DNA of 64,000 bases from Hwangdonia lutea (GTDB lineage Bacteria; Bacteroidota; Bacteroidia; Flavobacteriales; Flavobacteriaceae). The notes below the pieces were generated by a model. That model made no database searches. It was not told where the DNA came from and worked only from the letters and a program-made list of their open reading frames with translations. Below, piece after piece: positions 45,201 through 52,660 of the stretch (positions are counted from its first letter, which is position 1; every line of letters begins with the position of its first letter). The stretch covers positions 1,460,501 through 1,524,500 of the forward strand of contig NZ_CP136521.1 of NCBI RefSeq assembly GCF_032814565.1. Reading direction: 5' to 3'. The translations under genes were made by a program, and so were the position numbers.

Positions 45201-45448
45201 GCGTGTTCTTTAGTTTTCATACCTATATAAGAAAAAACAAGCACGTCGCCTATTTGAACACTTAAGGTATAATTACCATCAAAATCTGTTTGTGTTCCTG
45301 TAGTTGTGCCTTTAACAACAACGTTTGCCCCGGGTAGAGGCGCATTGTTTTCATCGGTAACAGTTCCACTAATCACTTTTTCTTGTGCCATTAAGCTCAT
45401 AGTGCTCAATAACAAGAAGAAACTAATAAAAAAGTTAATTTTCTTCAT
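42278..45448 (-). CDS. SusC/RagA-family TonB-linked outer-membrane transporter
   Basis: 1056-residue barrel transporter. The signal peptide is MKKINFFISFFLLLSTMSLMAQ. The carboxypeptidase-like domain has VISGTVTDENNAPLPGANVV and TDFDGNYTLSV. Next is the plug with VVVGFGTKKKVNLTGSVSVV, SAPLILIDG-like GAPLILIDGMEGNMNTLNP and SSIYGSRAPFGVILITTKSG; the SusC signature is complete. The barrel ends LSKVFSVGLSLTF. It is transcribed away from the 1003-residue regulator gene, with an array of TTACATT repeats in between. A -7 box TAATTTTG lies on the minus strand at 45522-45529. Confidence 0.95.
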   Translation of the reverse strand: MKKINFFISFFLLLSTMSLMAQEKVISGTVTDENNAPLPGANVVVKGTTTGTQTDFDGNYTLSVQIGDVLVFSYIGMKTKEHAVTANDSKIAIVLVEDAALLDEVVVVGFGTKKKVNLTGSVSVVDGDALENRPVTNVAAALQGTVAGMNFSVNNSGGELNNAVSFNIRGSGTIGSGSSGAPLILIDGMEGNMNTLNPQDIESISVLKDAASSSIYGSRAPFGVILITTKSGKDGKITINYNNNFRLTSPLLQPNMLDSESFATYWNEAAANAGQSPKFSEEVLQKIRDYRSGNLPYETDWNSSNNNWNMYPNGFSDNNWFDIFYKDSAASQEHNLSLNGGTEKVNYYFSANFLDQEGLLNFGNDQYDRYTINSKIASKISDKINLTYLSRLTRIDYERSSYQSGLFFHNIARRWPTMPFKDPNGNYVYGNEIAHLENGRNKDQNDEFVQQLNVQFTPVENWNIYANLNYKISNSFNHNEFLPIYRYDEDGVAHAAALQYVLWSPGASRIYESAYKTNYFSPNVYTDYTLTINEDHEFKVMAGYQSELTKTRNLGVNRDDVITPSLPTINTATGDTRGYGAYQHWAIQGYFGRLNYSYKDRYLLEVNGRYDGSSRFLDDKRWQFFPSFSAGWNISNENFYKDSKLSEHVNFLKLRGSYGELGNQNTNNWYPFYPSMGIGVNNGGWLVNGSRPNTAYPPGLVSTLLTWERVTSWNVGLDLRAFNSRLGVGLDIYNRTTFDMVGPAPELPGVLGASPPRINNTDMESKGFDLELSWRDTFNDFSYGAKFILSDTRQFVTSYPNETGNLGQWYNGREFGEIWGYTTHGIAKSDTEMNDWLATHNQDRMGSNWAAGDIMYQNLDDDPAINNGSFTLDDHGDLSVIGNSQARYSYSIDLDANYKGFDFRAFFQGVGKRDVAVGGPYFSGANSNMWQSAGFTQHLDYFRPEDTTSPFGPNTDAYYPRPLFDSGWKNFHTQTRWLQNGAYLRLKNVQLGYTIPADVTEKVNISRMRLYLSGENLLTFTKMSDIFDPETTGGAWGNGKIYPLSKVFSVGLSLTF

Positions 45449-45521
45449 ACTTAATAATTGTTTAGTTAATTGTTTTGGTTTGTTCTAATCTTAAGTTTGT
45501 CCTACAAACAAAAATTATTCA

Positions 45522-45529
45522 CAAAATTA
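45522..45529 (-). promoter_or_regulatory. -7 box of the susCD transcript
   Basis: The minus strand reads TAATTTTG, an exact TAnnTTTG match. Transcription would start near 45516, giving a leader of about 68 bases before the susC ATG. Confidence 0.5.
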
Positions 45530-45562
45530 AATATGTATAACATAAAAACACGAAAAAATAGG

Positions 45563-45601
45563 TTACATTTGGGTTACATTTCATTACATTTGGGTTACAT
45601 T
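45563..45601. promoter_or_regulatory. Operator-like array: four helically phased TTACATT repeats
   Basis: TTACATT occurs at 45563, 45574, 45584 and 45595, with spacings of 11, 10 and 11 bases, so all four lie on the same face of the helix. The 18-mer TTACATTTGGGTTACATT is present twice exactly. With the inferred susC start near 45516 the array covers about -47 to -85, the place where an activator binds. The neighbouring regulator with a LuxR-type HTH is the obvious candidate ligand. Confidence 0.7.
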
Positions 45602-45677
45602 AAAAACCATATATCCTTATAAAACAGCTGTTTAATTTATTTTTGTTCAAATTTATTCATAAAATATTAAGTTAACA

Positions 45678-48600
45678 ATGCGCATATCAATTCTACTTTG
45701 TTTTTTCACTCTTTTTACTATTGTTTCTATAAAATTATACGCACAAAATGTAAGCCTGCAATTTCAGAGTATTACTTTTGAAGATGGTATTTCTGATAGT
45801 AGAATAAACCATGTTTTACAGGATAAAGAAGGTTTTTTGTGGTTTGCTACCCGGTTAGGCATAGACAGTTATAATGGCCAAACCATAAAGACCTATCAAT
45901 TTTTGCAAGAAAAACAAGCAGAGATTAACACCATTATAGAGGGTAAAGAAGGACATATTTGGGCCGCTACAACGAAAGGATTGTATTTTTTAAATACTGA
46001 AAAAGACAATTTTGAATTATTCAAATCTCAAGATTCATTTTTAAACACACAATTAGAGTCAAACATCCACAGCATCATTCAATTACAAAATGGAAGGTTT
46101 TTATGCAGTTCGGCATCAGGAAATATCTTTAGTATGGCTATTAAAGACAATGGCAACAACACCAACCATATAATTTTTAATTTCGATGGAGGCTCTTATA
46201 GCAATTATGCTACCACATTATTCCAAGACACAAATGGTGTTATTTGGATGGGCACTAGCCAAGGCCATTTATGGGTTTATAACGAATCTGAATTTGTGTC
46301 CTCAGGTTTTTCCAAGTTTAATAATACCGCTTATATAAACGATATAACTTCGGATAGCGATGGAAATCTTTGGATTGCTACCAACGGAAATGGACTTTTT
46401 AGTTATAATATTGATTTAGAACAAGCCAAGCACTACAAAAAGACCAACACCCAAAATTCCAAAAGCATTAACAACAATATGGTCTTGAGCCTTTACGCCG
46501 ATAAAAATGATAATATATGGATTGGCACTGATGGAGGCGGGCTTAATCTTTACAAAAAGGCAAAAAACAAATTCCACTATTTTCAAAGTGATGGTTACAA
46601 CGAGTTTTCAATTTCAGACAATGCCATTTTAGATATAAGCCCTGGTGAAGATAATGTTATTTGGACCGGTACGGTTCATGGTGGTGCGAGCTATTTTAAA
46701 AACAATATTAACTTATACAATGTACCGCCCACTAAACTGGGCATGGACCATAGAGACAAACAAGACTCAAGGATACTAGAGGCTAAAAATGGCGACCTTT
46801 GGATAACAGCCGGTAGAAATGGCTTAAGACGATTTAACCCTTTAACGCATAAAGTTACAGTTTTTAAAGATGATCCAAATGATGATAATGATTTAAGCGG
46901 AAACAATATACTCTCGTTATACGAAGATGGTCTAGGGCGTATTTGGATAGGCACATTGTACGGTGGTTTAAATATTTTCGACCCAAAAACCAACCAGTTT
47001 CTTAAAGCAGAAAAACGGTCCAGTTTAAAAGCCATTTTTGCAATAGAAAAAGATGGAAAGGACAATATTTGGGTCGGTAGTAACTCAGGAATTACCGTTT
47101 ACGATTCTCATTTGAACATATTGAATACTTATTCGGTAAATTCAAAATTAGGCCTTAGCAGCAATGTTATTACCTGCTTGTATAGAGATATAAAAGACGA
47201 TATGTGGGTGGGTACCGCAACGGGACTTAATGTTTTTAAGCAAGGTAAGTTTACATCATATTTACCAATTAAAGGAGACAAAACTTCATTAAGTGGAAGT
47301 CGTATTTTGTCTATCGCTGAGGACGACGACCTCTCAATTCTAGTTGGAACCTATGGTTATGGCCTAAACCGTTACGTAAGAAGCGCCGATAACTTTATAA
47401 GAATAGATAAAGAAAATGGGCTTGATGCGACTTTTATACGAGGTATTTTATTAGATGATGAAAAAAACATATGGTGTAGCACCAATTTAGGATTGAGTAA
47501 AATTAGTCCCGATGGTATCGTTCAAAACTTTGATAGCCATGATGGAATTCAGCCTTTTAACAACAACAAGGCCGAATTTGGAAGTGATGGTTTTATATAT
47601 ATGGCTGGTAATTTTGGCCTTACTTATTTTAAAGCTAAAGATTTAAAACACAACTATTCAAAAAACCCAAACGTTTTTTTTACAAGCATATCACTAATTA
47701 ATGAGAATGGCATAGAACAAGTGCTTTTTAAAAACAATTTAGAAAACAACAAACTTACTTTGCCTAAGGACAATGTCGTGTTTACCGTAGGTTTTGCCAC
47801 TTCCAATTATTGGGATCCCGAAAAAATTACATACGCGTACAAATTAGAAGGACTGCACGAACAATGGCAAACCGTTGGTAATCATCAAACAATTTATTTT
47901 TCTAATTTAAATCCGGGCGATTACACCCTTAATGTAAAAGCTATTAACAATGCTGGAAATGAAAGCTCACATATCGCCTCTTTAAATATTTCGGCATTGC
48001 CGTCTTTTTGGGAAAAAATCTGGGTAAAAACCCTCATGTTTTTATTTTTTATAGCCATTGTAATTGGGTTTTTCAAGTGGCGGGTATTAGCCATAAAAAG
48101 ACAAAAACAAAAACTTGAACATCGCGTAAATCAAAAAACCAGATTAGTAGAAGAGCAAAACAAAAAAATATATCAAAACAATTTAGATTTGCTTAACGCG
48201 GAAAAGGCGAATCAGGAGTTAAAGCAAAAACAACTTGAAAATGAACTTAACTTTAAAACTGATGAGCTTACCAACCGTACTTTAAGAGAAATCCATAAAA
48301 ATAATTTACTCGATAAAATAAGAAATGACATTTCTAAAGTGGCAAAACAAAATGAGGATAGCGAAAGGCTAAAATCTATAGTAAACGTCATAGACGACAC
48401 TTTAAATCTGGATAAAGATTGGGATGATTTTTACAGTTTATTTCAGCAAGTACAGCCTACGTTTATTTCCAATATAAAAAAGGTGTGCCCAAACATTACC
48501 GATAGAGATGTAAGGCTCTGTGCCTTAATACGCTTAAATTTCTCATCGCAGCATATTGCAACCCTTTTTGGTATATCAGAGAGCTCAATTAAAGTCGCTA

Positions 48601-48689
48601 GACACCGTTTGAGAAAAAAACTGAAAATTGAAGAAAACCAGAGCTTTCAGGAGTTTTTTGATAATTTGATAGCTAAAACGGTAACCTAA
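45678..48689 (+). CDS. Membrane-bound propeller/Y_Y_Y sensor with C-terminal LuxR-type HTH
   Basis: 1003-residue one-component regulator, probable activator of the divergent susCD pair. A signal sequence (MRISILLCFFTLFTIVSIKLYAQ) is followed by about 14 two-component-propeller blades (GFLWFATRLGIDSYNG, NIWIGTDGGGLNLYKK, RIWIGTLYGGLNIFD, DMWVGTATGLNVFK). A Y_Y_Y domain is at ~690-770 (YAYKLEGLHEQWQTVG). One membrane segment is at ~781-800 (VKTLMFLFFIAIVIGFFKW), and a coiled coil follows. The HTH is at ~939-985 (ITDRDVRLCALIRLNFSSQ then HIATLFGISESSIKVARHRL). There is no histidine kinase or receiver, unlike hybrid two-component regulators, so the periplasmic sensor acts directly on DNA at the membrane. 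Confidence 0.88.
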   Translation: MRISILLCFFTLFTIVSIKLYAQNVSLQFQSITFEDGISDSRINHVLQDKEGFLWFATRLGIDSYNGQTIKTYQFLQEKQAEINTIIEGKEGHIWAATTKGLYFLNTEKDNFELFKSQDSFLNTQLESNIHSIIQLQNGRFLCSSASGNIFSMAIKDNGNNTNHIIFNFDGGSYSNYATTLFQDTNGVIWMGTSQGHLWVYNESEFVSSGFSKFNNTAYINDITSDSDGNLWIATNGNGLFSYNIDLEQAKHYKKTNTQNSKSINNNMVLSLYADKNDNIWIGTDGGGLNLYKKAKNKFHYFQSDGYNEFSISDNAILDISPGEDNVIWTGTVHGGASYFKNNINLYNVPPTKLGMDHRDKQDSRILEAKNGDLWITAGRNGLRRFNPLTHKVTVFKDDPNDDNDLSGNNILSLYEDGLGRIWIGTLYGGLNIFDPKTNQFLKAEKRSSLKAIFAIEKDGKDNIWVGSNSGITVYDSHLNILNTYSVNSKLGLSSNVITCLYRDIKDDMWVGTATGLNVFKQGKFTSYLPIKGDKTSLSGSRILSIAEDDDLSILVGTYGYGLNRYVRSADNFIRIDKENGLDATFIRGILLDDEKNIWCSTNLGLSKISPDGIVQNFDSHDGIQPFNNNKAEFGSDGFIYMAGNFGLTYFKAKDLKHNYSKNPNVFFTSISLINENGIEQVLFKNNLENNKLTLPKDNVVFTVGFATSNYWDPEKITYAYKLEGLHEQWQTVGNHQTIYFSNLNPGDYTLNVKAINNAGNESSHIASLNISALPSFWEKIWVKTLMFLFFIAIVIGFFKWRVLAIKRQKQKLEHRVNQKTRLVEEQNKKIYQNNLDLLNAEKANQELKQKQLENELNFKTDELTNRTLREIHKNNLLDKIRNDISKVAKQNEDSERLKSIVNVIDDTLNLDKDWDDFYSLFQQVQPTFISNIKKVCPNITDRDVRLCALIRLNFSSQHIATLFGISESSIKVARHRLRKKLKIEENQSFQEFFDNLIAKTVT

Positions 48690-48798
48690 ATTTTGAATGA
48701 TAAAACTTAAACATCCATATACTCGAAATTTAAACCAGTTTTGTTGTATCATATAAAATATAAGGTCAAAAACACTTTGTATCTGAATTTTGAACACA

Positions 48799-48828
48799 AA
48801 AAAACCCAACACTTTCGTATTGGGTTTT
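48799..48828 (-). terminator. Terminator of the ancestral tRNA gene
   Basis: On the minus strand AAAACCCAATAC and GTGTTGGGTTTT pair around a GAAA tetraloop, followed by T residues. It lies just past the tRNA 3' fragment and would have ended the tRNA transcript. It can also stop the regulator transcript arriving from the left. Confidence 0.75.
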
Positions 48829-48833
48829 GTTTG

Positions 48834-48858
48834 CTCCTCTTCTTGGGCTCGAACCAAG
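48834..48858 (-). pseudogene. 3' fragment of a tRNA gene (T arm plus acceptor strand), putative attachment site
   Basis: Minus strand: CTTGG TTCGAGC CCAAG is a perfect five-pair T stem with the canonical TTCRANY loop. It is followed by the seven-base acceptor strand AAGAGGA and discriminator G. No D arm, anticodon arm or 5' acceptor strand (TCCTCTT) lies upstream, so only the 3' end of a tRNA remains. The missing 5' acceptor would be TCCTCTT, as in an Asn- or Lys-like flavobacterial tRNA; the isotype cannot be read. Integrases commonly use such 3' ends. This marks the left end of the island, and the restored tRNA should lie at its far end. Confidence 0.7.
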
Positions 48859-48938
48859 TGAGGTATAATATTCTTAATCAACTATTTGACAACTTGACAA
48901 CTTTAATAGCTTCCTTTTTATATGCCTTTTTACATAAA

Positions 48939-51900
48939 TCACCCAGCATTATCATTAACAATATCAATAATAGAAATTATCTGCCTGACATCGCTTTCAT
49001 CCTGAAAAAGCCCAATAATACCAGCATCGTGTGCTTCGTTAAATGGTGGTTTTACCAGTAGTGATTTATCTAAAGTCCCATTTACATTAAGATAATCTAT
49101 TAGCGTTTTTATAAACGTTATTTGCGCAGCTGATAAATTTTCGTTGTTTATAAAATCTGCAAAGAGCTGATTAACCACTTCGATATCTAAACCAACTATG
49201 CTTCTTATAAAATTCCCTAAAGGCATATCGCCATATTGCCTTTTGTATTCATCTTTTGTGCCAATGGAATCTTCAAATAACAACGTTTCTAAAAGGGCTA
49301 ATTCTTTTTCAGTTATGGGTATATTTTTATGCAACTTACTAACCACTAAATGTGATTTATTTTTCCTTATAAACGATTCAACACGGTCTTTATAACTTTG
49401 TAATTTTGTATAACTTGGTAAAATATCCCGTTCCTCTACTTTATCATAATGCAGCACATCTTCAAAATCGGTGTAAACGGACTTTATATCTTCTTTATTA
49501 ATAAACTTTATAAGTTCTCGAAGCTCTGTACGAACATACTCAACCTGCTCTAAATCAACAGATTTCCAAAACTCTTGAGTTTTTACTTGGTTTATCGTAG
49601 TGAGCTTATCGGCTACTACAGGAATATTTCTTTTTTTATATAGATTAACACCAACATCGTAAATCTGCTGAATATAAGTTTCTACAGATTTTGCTTTATT
49701 AAGAAGCGCTAATTGTAAGCGTAATGCTAACAAATCAAAACGTTTTGCTAACACATCATCATCTGATTTGTAAACTGGTAAATGCGATAGATGATCACAA
49801 ATATCAAACACGTCTCCAACGGATAAGCTATTCCAACGTGCTCTATCTTTAAAATCTTTTACATAGCGCAACGATTTTCTAACTTCAAAACGTTTTTCAT
49901 CTAAATCGTTAATAGCAGTATGTAATTGATTAGTGTATGCTGCGGCCATAGCATCATCTTCTGGTGTTGCTTCTGCTAAATCTCTGATGGTTGTAATGAT
50001 ATTTAGCTTTGTTTCAAACACCTTTTGAGACAAAGTTTTAGACGAACCTGTTTTTACACCATCTGGAAACTCATCAAAAAATTCAAAATTGCCACAAAAA
50101 TCAAATATTAAAAAGTGTTCTTTATGTTGTTCTGGAGCAAATAAATGAGGGCGTAATCGTGTGCCTCTACCAATCATTTGCCAATACTTAGCGTATGATT
50201 TTACTGGTTTAAAAAACACCAAATTAACAACTCTTGGTGCATCTACACCTGTGTCCATCATATCTACAGATACCGCAATTTGAGGTTCTTGTTCCTGCTT
50301 ATCATCACAAAATTTTTCTAATAAATCTTGTGCTTTAGATTCGTAATTATCTATAACTCTTAAAAAAGACCCTGCATATTCTGGGTAATTCTTATTAAAG
50401 CGTTCTTCAATAAAAACAGCGTGTTTATGGTTTTTGGCAAATATGATGGTTTTACCCAATGTATCACCACCATCCACTTTTACACCTTCATTCATCAAAA
50501 AATCTAGAACAATATCAACGGTTTTTGTATTGAATAAAAAGCTATTGAGTTGGCTTTTATCAATTTGAACCGAATCATCATCTGGTTCTACTTCAAAACT
50601 TCCGAATTTTTCTTCAAATTTGATTTTATCTTCCTCAGATAAGTCTTTGTATTTAATCCCTTCTTCTAAAAACTGAATGGGCACTTTTTTAGCTTTTGGC
50701 GGATTTAAATAACCATCATTAACAGCTTGAGTTAACTCGTAGGCAAAGGTTGGATTATCATCTTCTATTCCAAATAAATTATAAGTATTATGGTCTATAT
50801 CACTTTTTGGTGTTGCAGTTAAACCAATTAGAATAGCATCGAAATAATTGAATATAGCACCATATTTCTGGTAAACAGACCTGTGTGCCTCATCTACAAT
50901 AATAACATCAAAATGCCCAACACCATAAAACCGTTCATCATCATCCAGCTTATCAATTTTATTCATGATAGTTGGGTAGGTAGAAAATACCAACCTTGTT
51001 TTACTATCTTCTTTCTCCTTAGTTAAATCGATGGCGCTTAAATGTGGCAAATGCTCTTTAAACGCATTTTTGGCTTGTGTTACCAAGGCATTTCTATCGG
51101 CTAAAAACAAGATGCGTTTTGCCCAATTATATTTGGTAAACATATCGACTATAGCAGCAGAAGTTCTGGTTTTACCGCTCCCTGTTGCCATAACCAATAA
51201 CGCTTCACGATGTTTTCCTTTTAGTTGATTTTGGTGTGTAGTTACCAAACTCTCACTAACACGTTGTATGGCTTCTAATTGGTATGGACGACCAGCAATG
51301 TCAGTATTCACTTTAAACTGCCTAATATCCTTTCTGGTTTTACGTTGCTCTATTAAGAAATTAAGCTCCTCTTTAGTGTAAAAACCATAGACTTGTCGTT
51401 CTGGGTAAAAGGTATCTTCCCATAAATAGGTATCAAAACCATTGGAATAGAAAATAATAGGACGTTGCCCTGTCATTTGCTCTAAACAATTGGCATATAA
51501 TACCGCTTGATGTTTTCCTTTTTTAGCATCGTGCAAGGTTTGTTTAGCTTCTACTACAGCAATAGGTAAGCCGTTATCGCCCCAAAGCACATAATCTACA
51601 TAGCCTTTACCTGTTGGGTTGGTGCTTCTTGGCATGCCTGTAACAGGAAACTCGATATCTACACCAGTTTTTAAATTAGTCCACCCTGCTTCTTTTAATA
51701 ATACATCTATATAAAGCTTTCGTGTTTCAAGTTCTGGTGTTAATTGTGGAATATCACGTTCTTGGACAACCTCCTTTTTACGTGCTGCTTTACGTGTTGC
51801 AAGTTCTTGTAATTGTTGTTCTAATTGGCGTTTTAAAAGTTCGTTTTCTTTTACTAAGGCTTCTTTTTCTTCTTGTTGCTTTTTAAAAGCTTTAAGTTGT

Positions 51901-52385
51901 GCTTCCTTTTCTTCTGCTAATGCCTTTAATTGCGCTTTTGTTTTGTCTTTAACTATATTATCCTGTGGACTTGGCAATATGGCTTCATCAAAAACAGGAA
52001 TATCTGAATGGGTTTCGCCATAGTATTTAACTAAATAGACTGAAAAACTAAAAATAGCTTTTAGCGATAATAATGACTTTCTTGAAGTTACCGGGTTGCC
52101 ATGTGCACCATCATTACCAAAACGCCTCACTAAATCTAACTCGTGAAATAAAGATGGTTTAATACTGCTTTTAAAATCGTAATGAAAGAGTAATGCAGCT
52201 AATTTAGAATCGTAAGGTTTTGTAAACTCTACATCGTTATCGTACAACCAATTTAAGCCTAATTCTAAAACCGTTCTGCATAACAAAGCTGCATATTTAG
52301 GTTCTGTAAAGGTATATTTTTCAGCATTTATAGCTTCTGTGTAAAGCTGCGGAAAATCTTGTTTTAGGAAATTGAAGTTGCTCAT
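48939..52385 (-). CDS. hsdR: Type I restriction enzyme, endonuclease/translocase subunit HsdR
   Basis: ATP-dependent translocating nuclease subunit, 1148 residues. Order: DUF4145-like N-terminal domain (residues ~1-130, ALLCRTVLELGLNWLYDND), coiled coil (~145-215), and an HSDR_N nuclease with D..EAK as VDYVLWGDNGLPIAVVEAKQ (~265-280). The SF2 helicase follows with Walker A MATGSGKT (~400), DEAHR (~498) and TATPKS. The second RecA fold has IGRGTRLRP, and an EcoEI-type C-terminal domain ends the protein. Subunit architecture resembles EcoEI-like HsdR. It is last in the block, separated from the RecG-like gene by 264 bp containing repeats. Confidence 0.95.
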   Translation of the reverse strand: MSNFNFLKQDFPQLYTEAINAEKYTFTEPKYAALLCRTVLELGLNWLYDNDVEFTKPYDSKLAALLFHYDFKSSIKPSLFHELDLVRRFGNDGAHGNPVTSRKSLLSLKAIFSFSVYLVKYYGETHSDIPVFDEAILPSPQDNIVKDKTKAQLKALAEEKEAQLKAFKKQQEEKEALVKENELLKRQLEQQLQELATRKAARKKEVVQERDIPQLTPELETRKLYIDVLLKEAGWTNLKTGVDIEFPVTGMPRSTNPTGKGYVDYVLWGDNGLPIAVVEAKQTLHDAKKGKHQAVLYANCLEQMTGQRPIIFYSNGFDTYLWEDTFYPERQVYGFYTKEELNFLIEQRKTRKDIRQFKVNTDIAGRPYQLEAIQRVSESLVTTHQNQLKGKHREALLVMATGSGKTRTSAAIVDMFTKYNWAKRILFLADRNALVTQAKNAFKEHLPHLSAIDLTKEKEDSKTRLVFSTYPTIMNKIDKLDDDERFYGVGHFDVIIVDEAHRSVYQKYGAIFNYFDAILIGLTATPKSDIDHNTYNLFGIEDDNPTFAYELTQAVNDGYLNPPKAKKVPIQFLEEGIKYKDLSEEDKIKFEEKFGSFEVEPDDDSVQIDKSQLNSFLFNTKTVDIVLDFLMNEGVKVDGGDTLGKTIIFAKNHKHAVFIEERFNKNYPEYAGSFLRVIDNYESKAQDLLEKFCDDKQEQEPQIAVSVDMMDTGVDAPRVVNLVFFKPVKSYAKYWQMIGRGTRLRPHLFAPEQHKEHFLIFDFCGNFEFFDEFPDGVKTGSSKTLSQKVFETKLNIITTIRDLAEATPEDDAMAAAYTNQLHTAINDLDEKRFEVRKSLRYVKDFKDRARWNSLSVGDVFDICDHLSHLPVYKSDDDVLAKRFDLLALRLQLALLNKAKSVETYIQQIYDVGVNLYKKRNIPVVADKLTTINQVKTQEFWKSVDLEQVEYVRTELRELIKFINKEDIKSVYTDFEDVLHYDKVEERDILPSYTKLQSYKDRVESFIRKNKSHLVVSKLHKNIPITEKELALLETLLFEDSIGTKDEYKRQYGDMPLGNFIRSIVGLDIEVVNQLFADFINNENLSAAQITFIKTLIDYLNVNGTLDKSLLVKPPFNEAHDAGIIGLFQDESDVRQIISIIDIVNDNAG

Positions 52386-52441
52386 TTAGATAAAAATAGT
52401 CACAGCTTTAAAAGTAAGGCTTTTCTTTTTATTGGGGTACT

Positions 52442-52490
52442 CATGTAAAGATTTTTCCATTTTCTTTACACGTGTTGTTTTCATGTAAAG
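52442..52490. promoter_or_regulatory. Three CRTGTAAAG repeats upstream of hsdR
   Basis: CATGTAAAG at 52442-52450, its inverted form CTTTACACG at 52464-52472, and CATGTAAAG again at 52482-52490. They are 18-22 bases apart and 57-105 bases upstream of the hsdR start, which suggests an operator; no factor is known. Confidence 0.45.
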
Positions 52491-52526
52491 CAAATGTGTT
52501 TTTCTTTATATGTTATACTATTTTAC

Positions 52527-52660
52527 TTTTATTTCATGGTTTTTATGTTGATACAACCCTCCATAAAACAGATGTTTACGTAATAAAGCTTAAGGTATAT
52601 CAACATTTTTATCAACATTTATCAACATTTTTAAGTTTATTTCATGGTTTTATGTTGATA
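52527..52660. repeat. Direct repeat and ATCAACAT cluster between the RecG-like gene and hsdR
   Basis: A ~25-base sequence (TTTATTTCATGG...ATGTTGATA) is present at 52527-52553 and again at 52636-52660. The second copy overlaps the stop codon of the RecG-like gene. Between them ATCAACATTT occurs three times (52599, 52611, 52621). With the inverted copies in the two flanking repeats, the octamer ATCAACAT occurs five times in about 115 bases. This is iteron- or operator-like; alternatively a partial duplication of the gene's 3' end. Confidence 0.5.

Noticed and set aside
45678-48689. Hybrid two-component system (HTCS)
   Set aside because: Propeller and Y_Y_Y domains fit, but the histidine-kinase, ATPase and receiver domains are missing; only a coiled coil and LuxR-type HTH follow the membrane segment.
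48834-48858. Intact tRNA gene
   Set aside because: Only T arm, acceptor 3' strand and discriminator can be found; no anticodon arm within 100 bases upstream on the minus strand.
52386-52649. CRISPR-like array in the repeats before hsdR
   Set aside because: Repeats are only 8-25 bases, irregularly spaced, partly inverted, and no cas gene is present.
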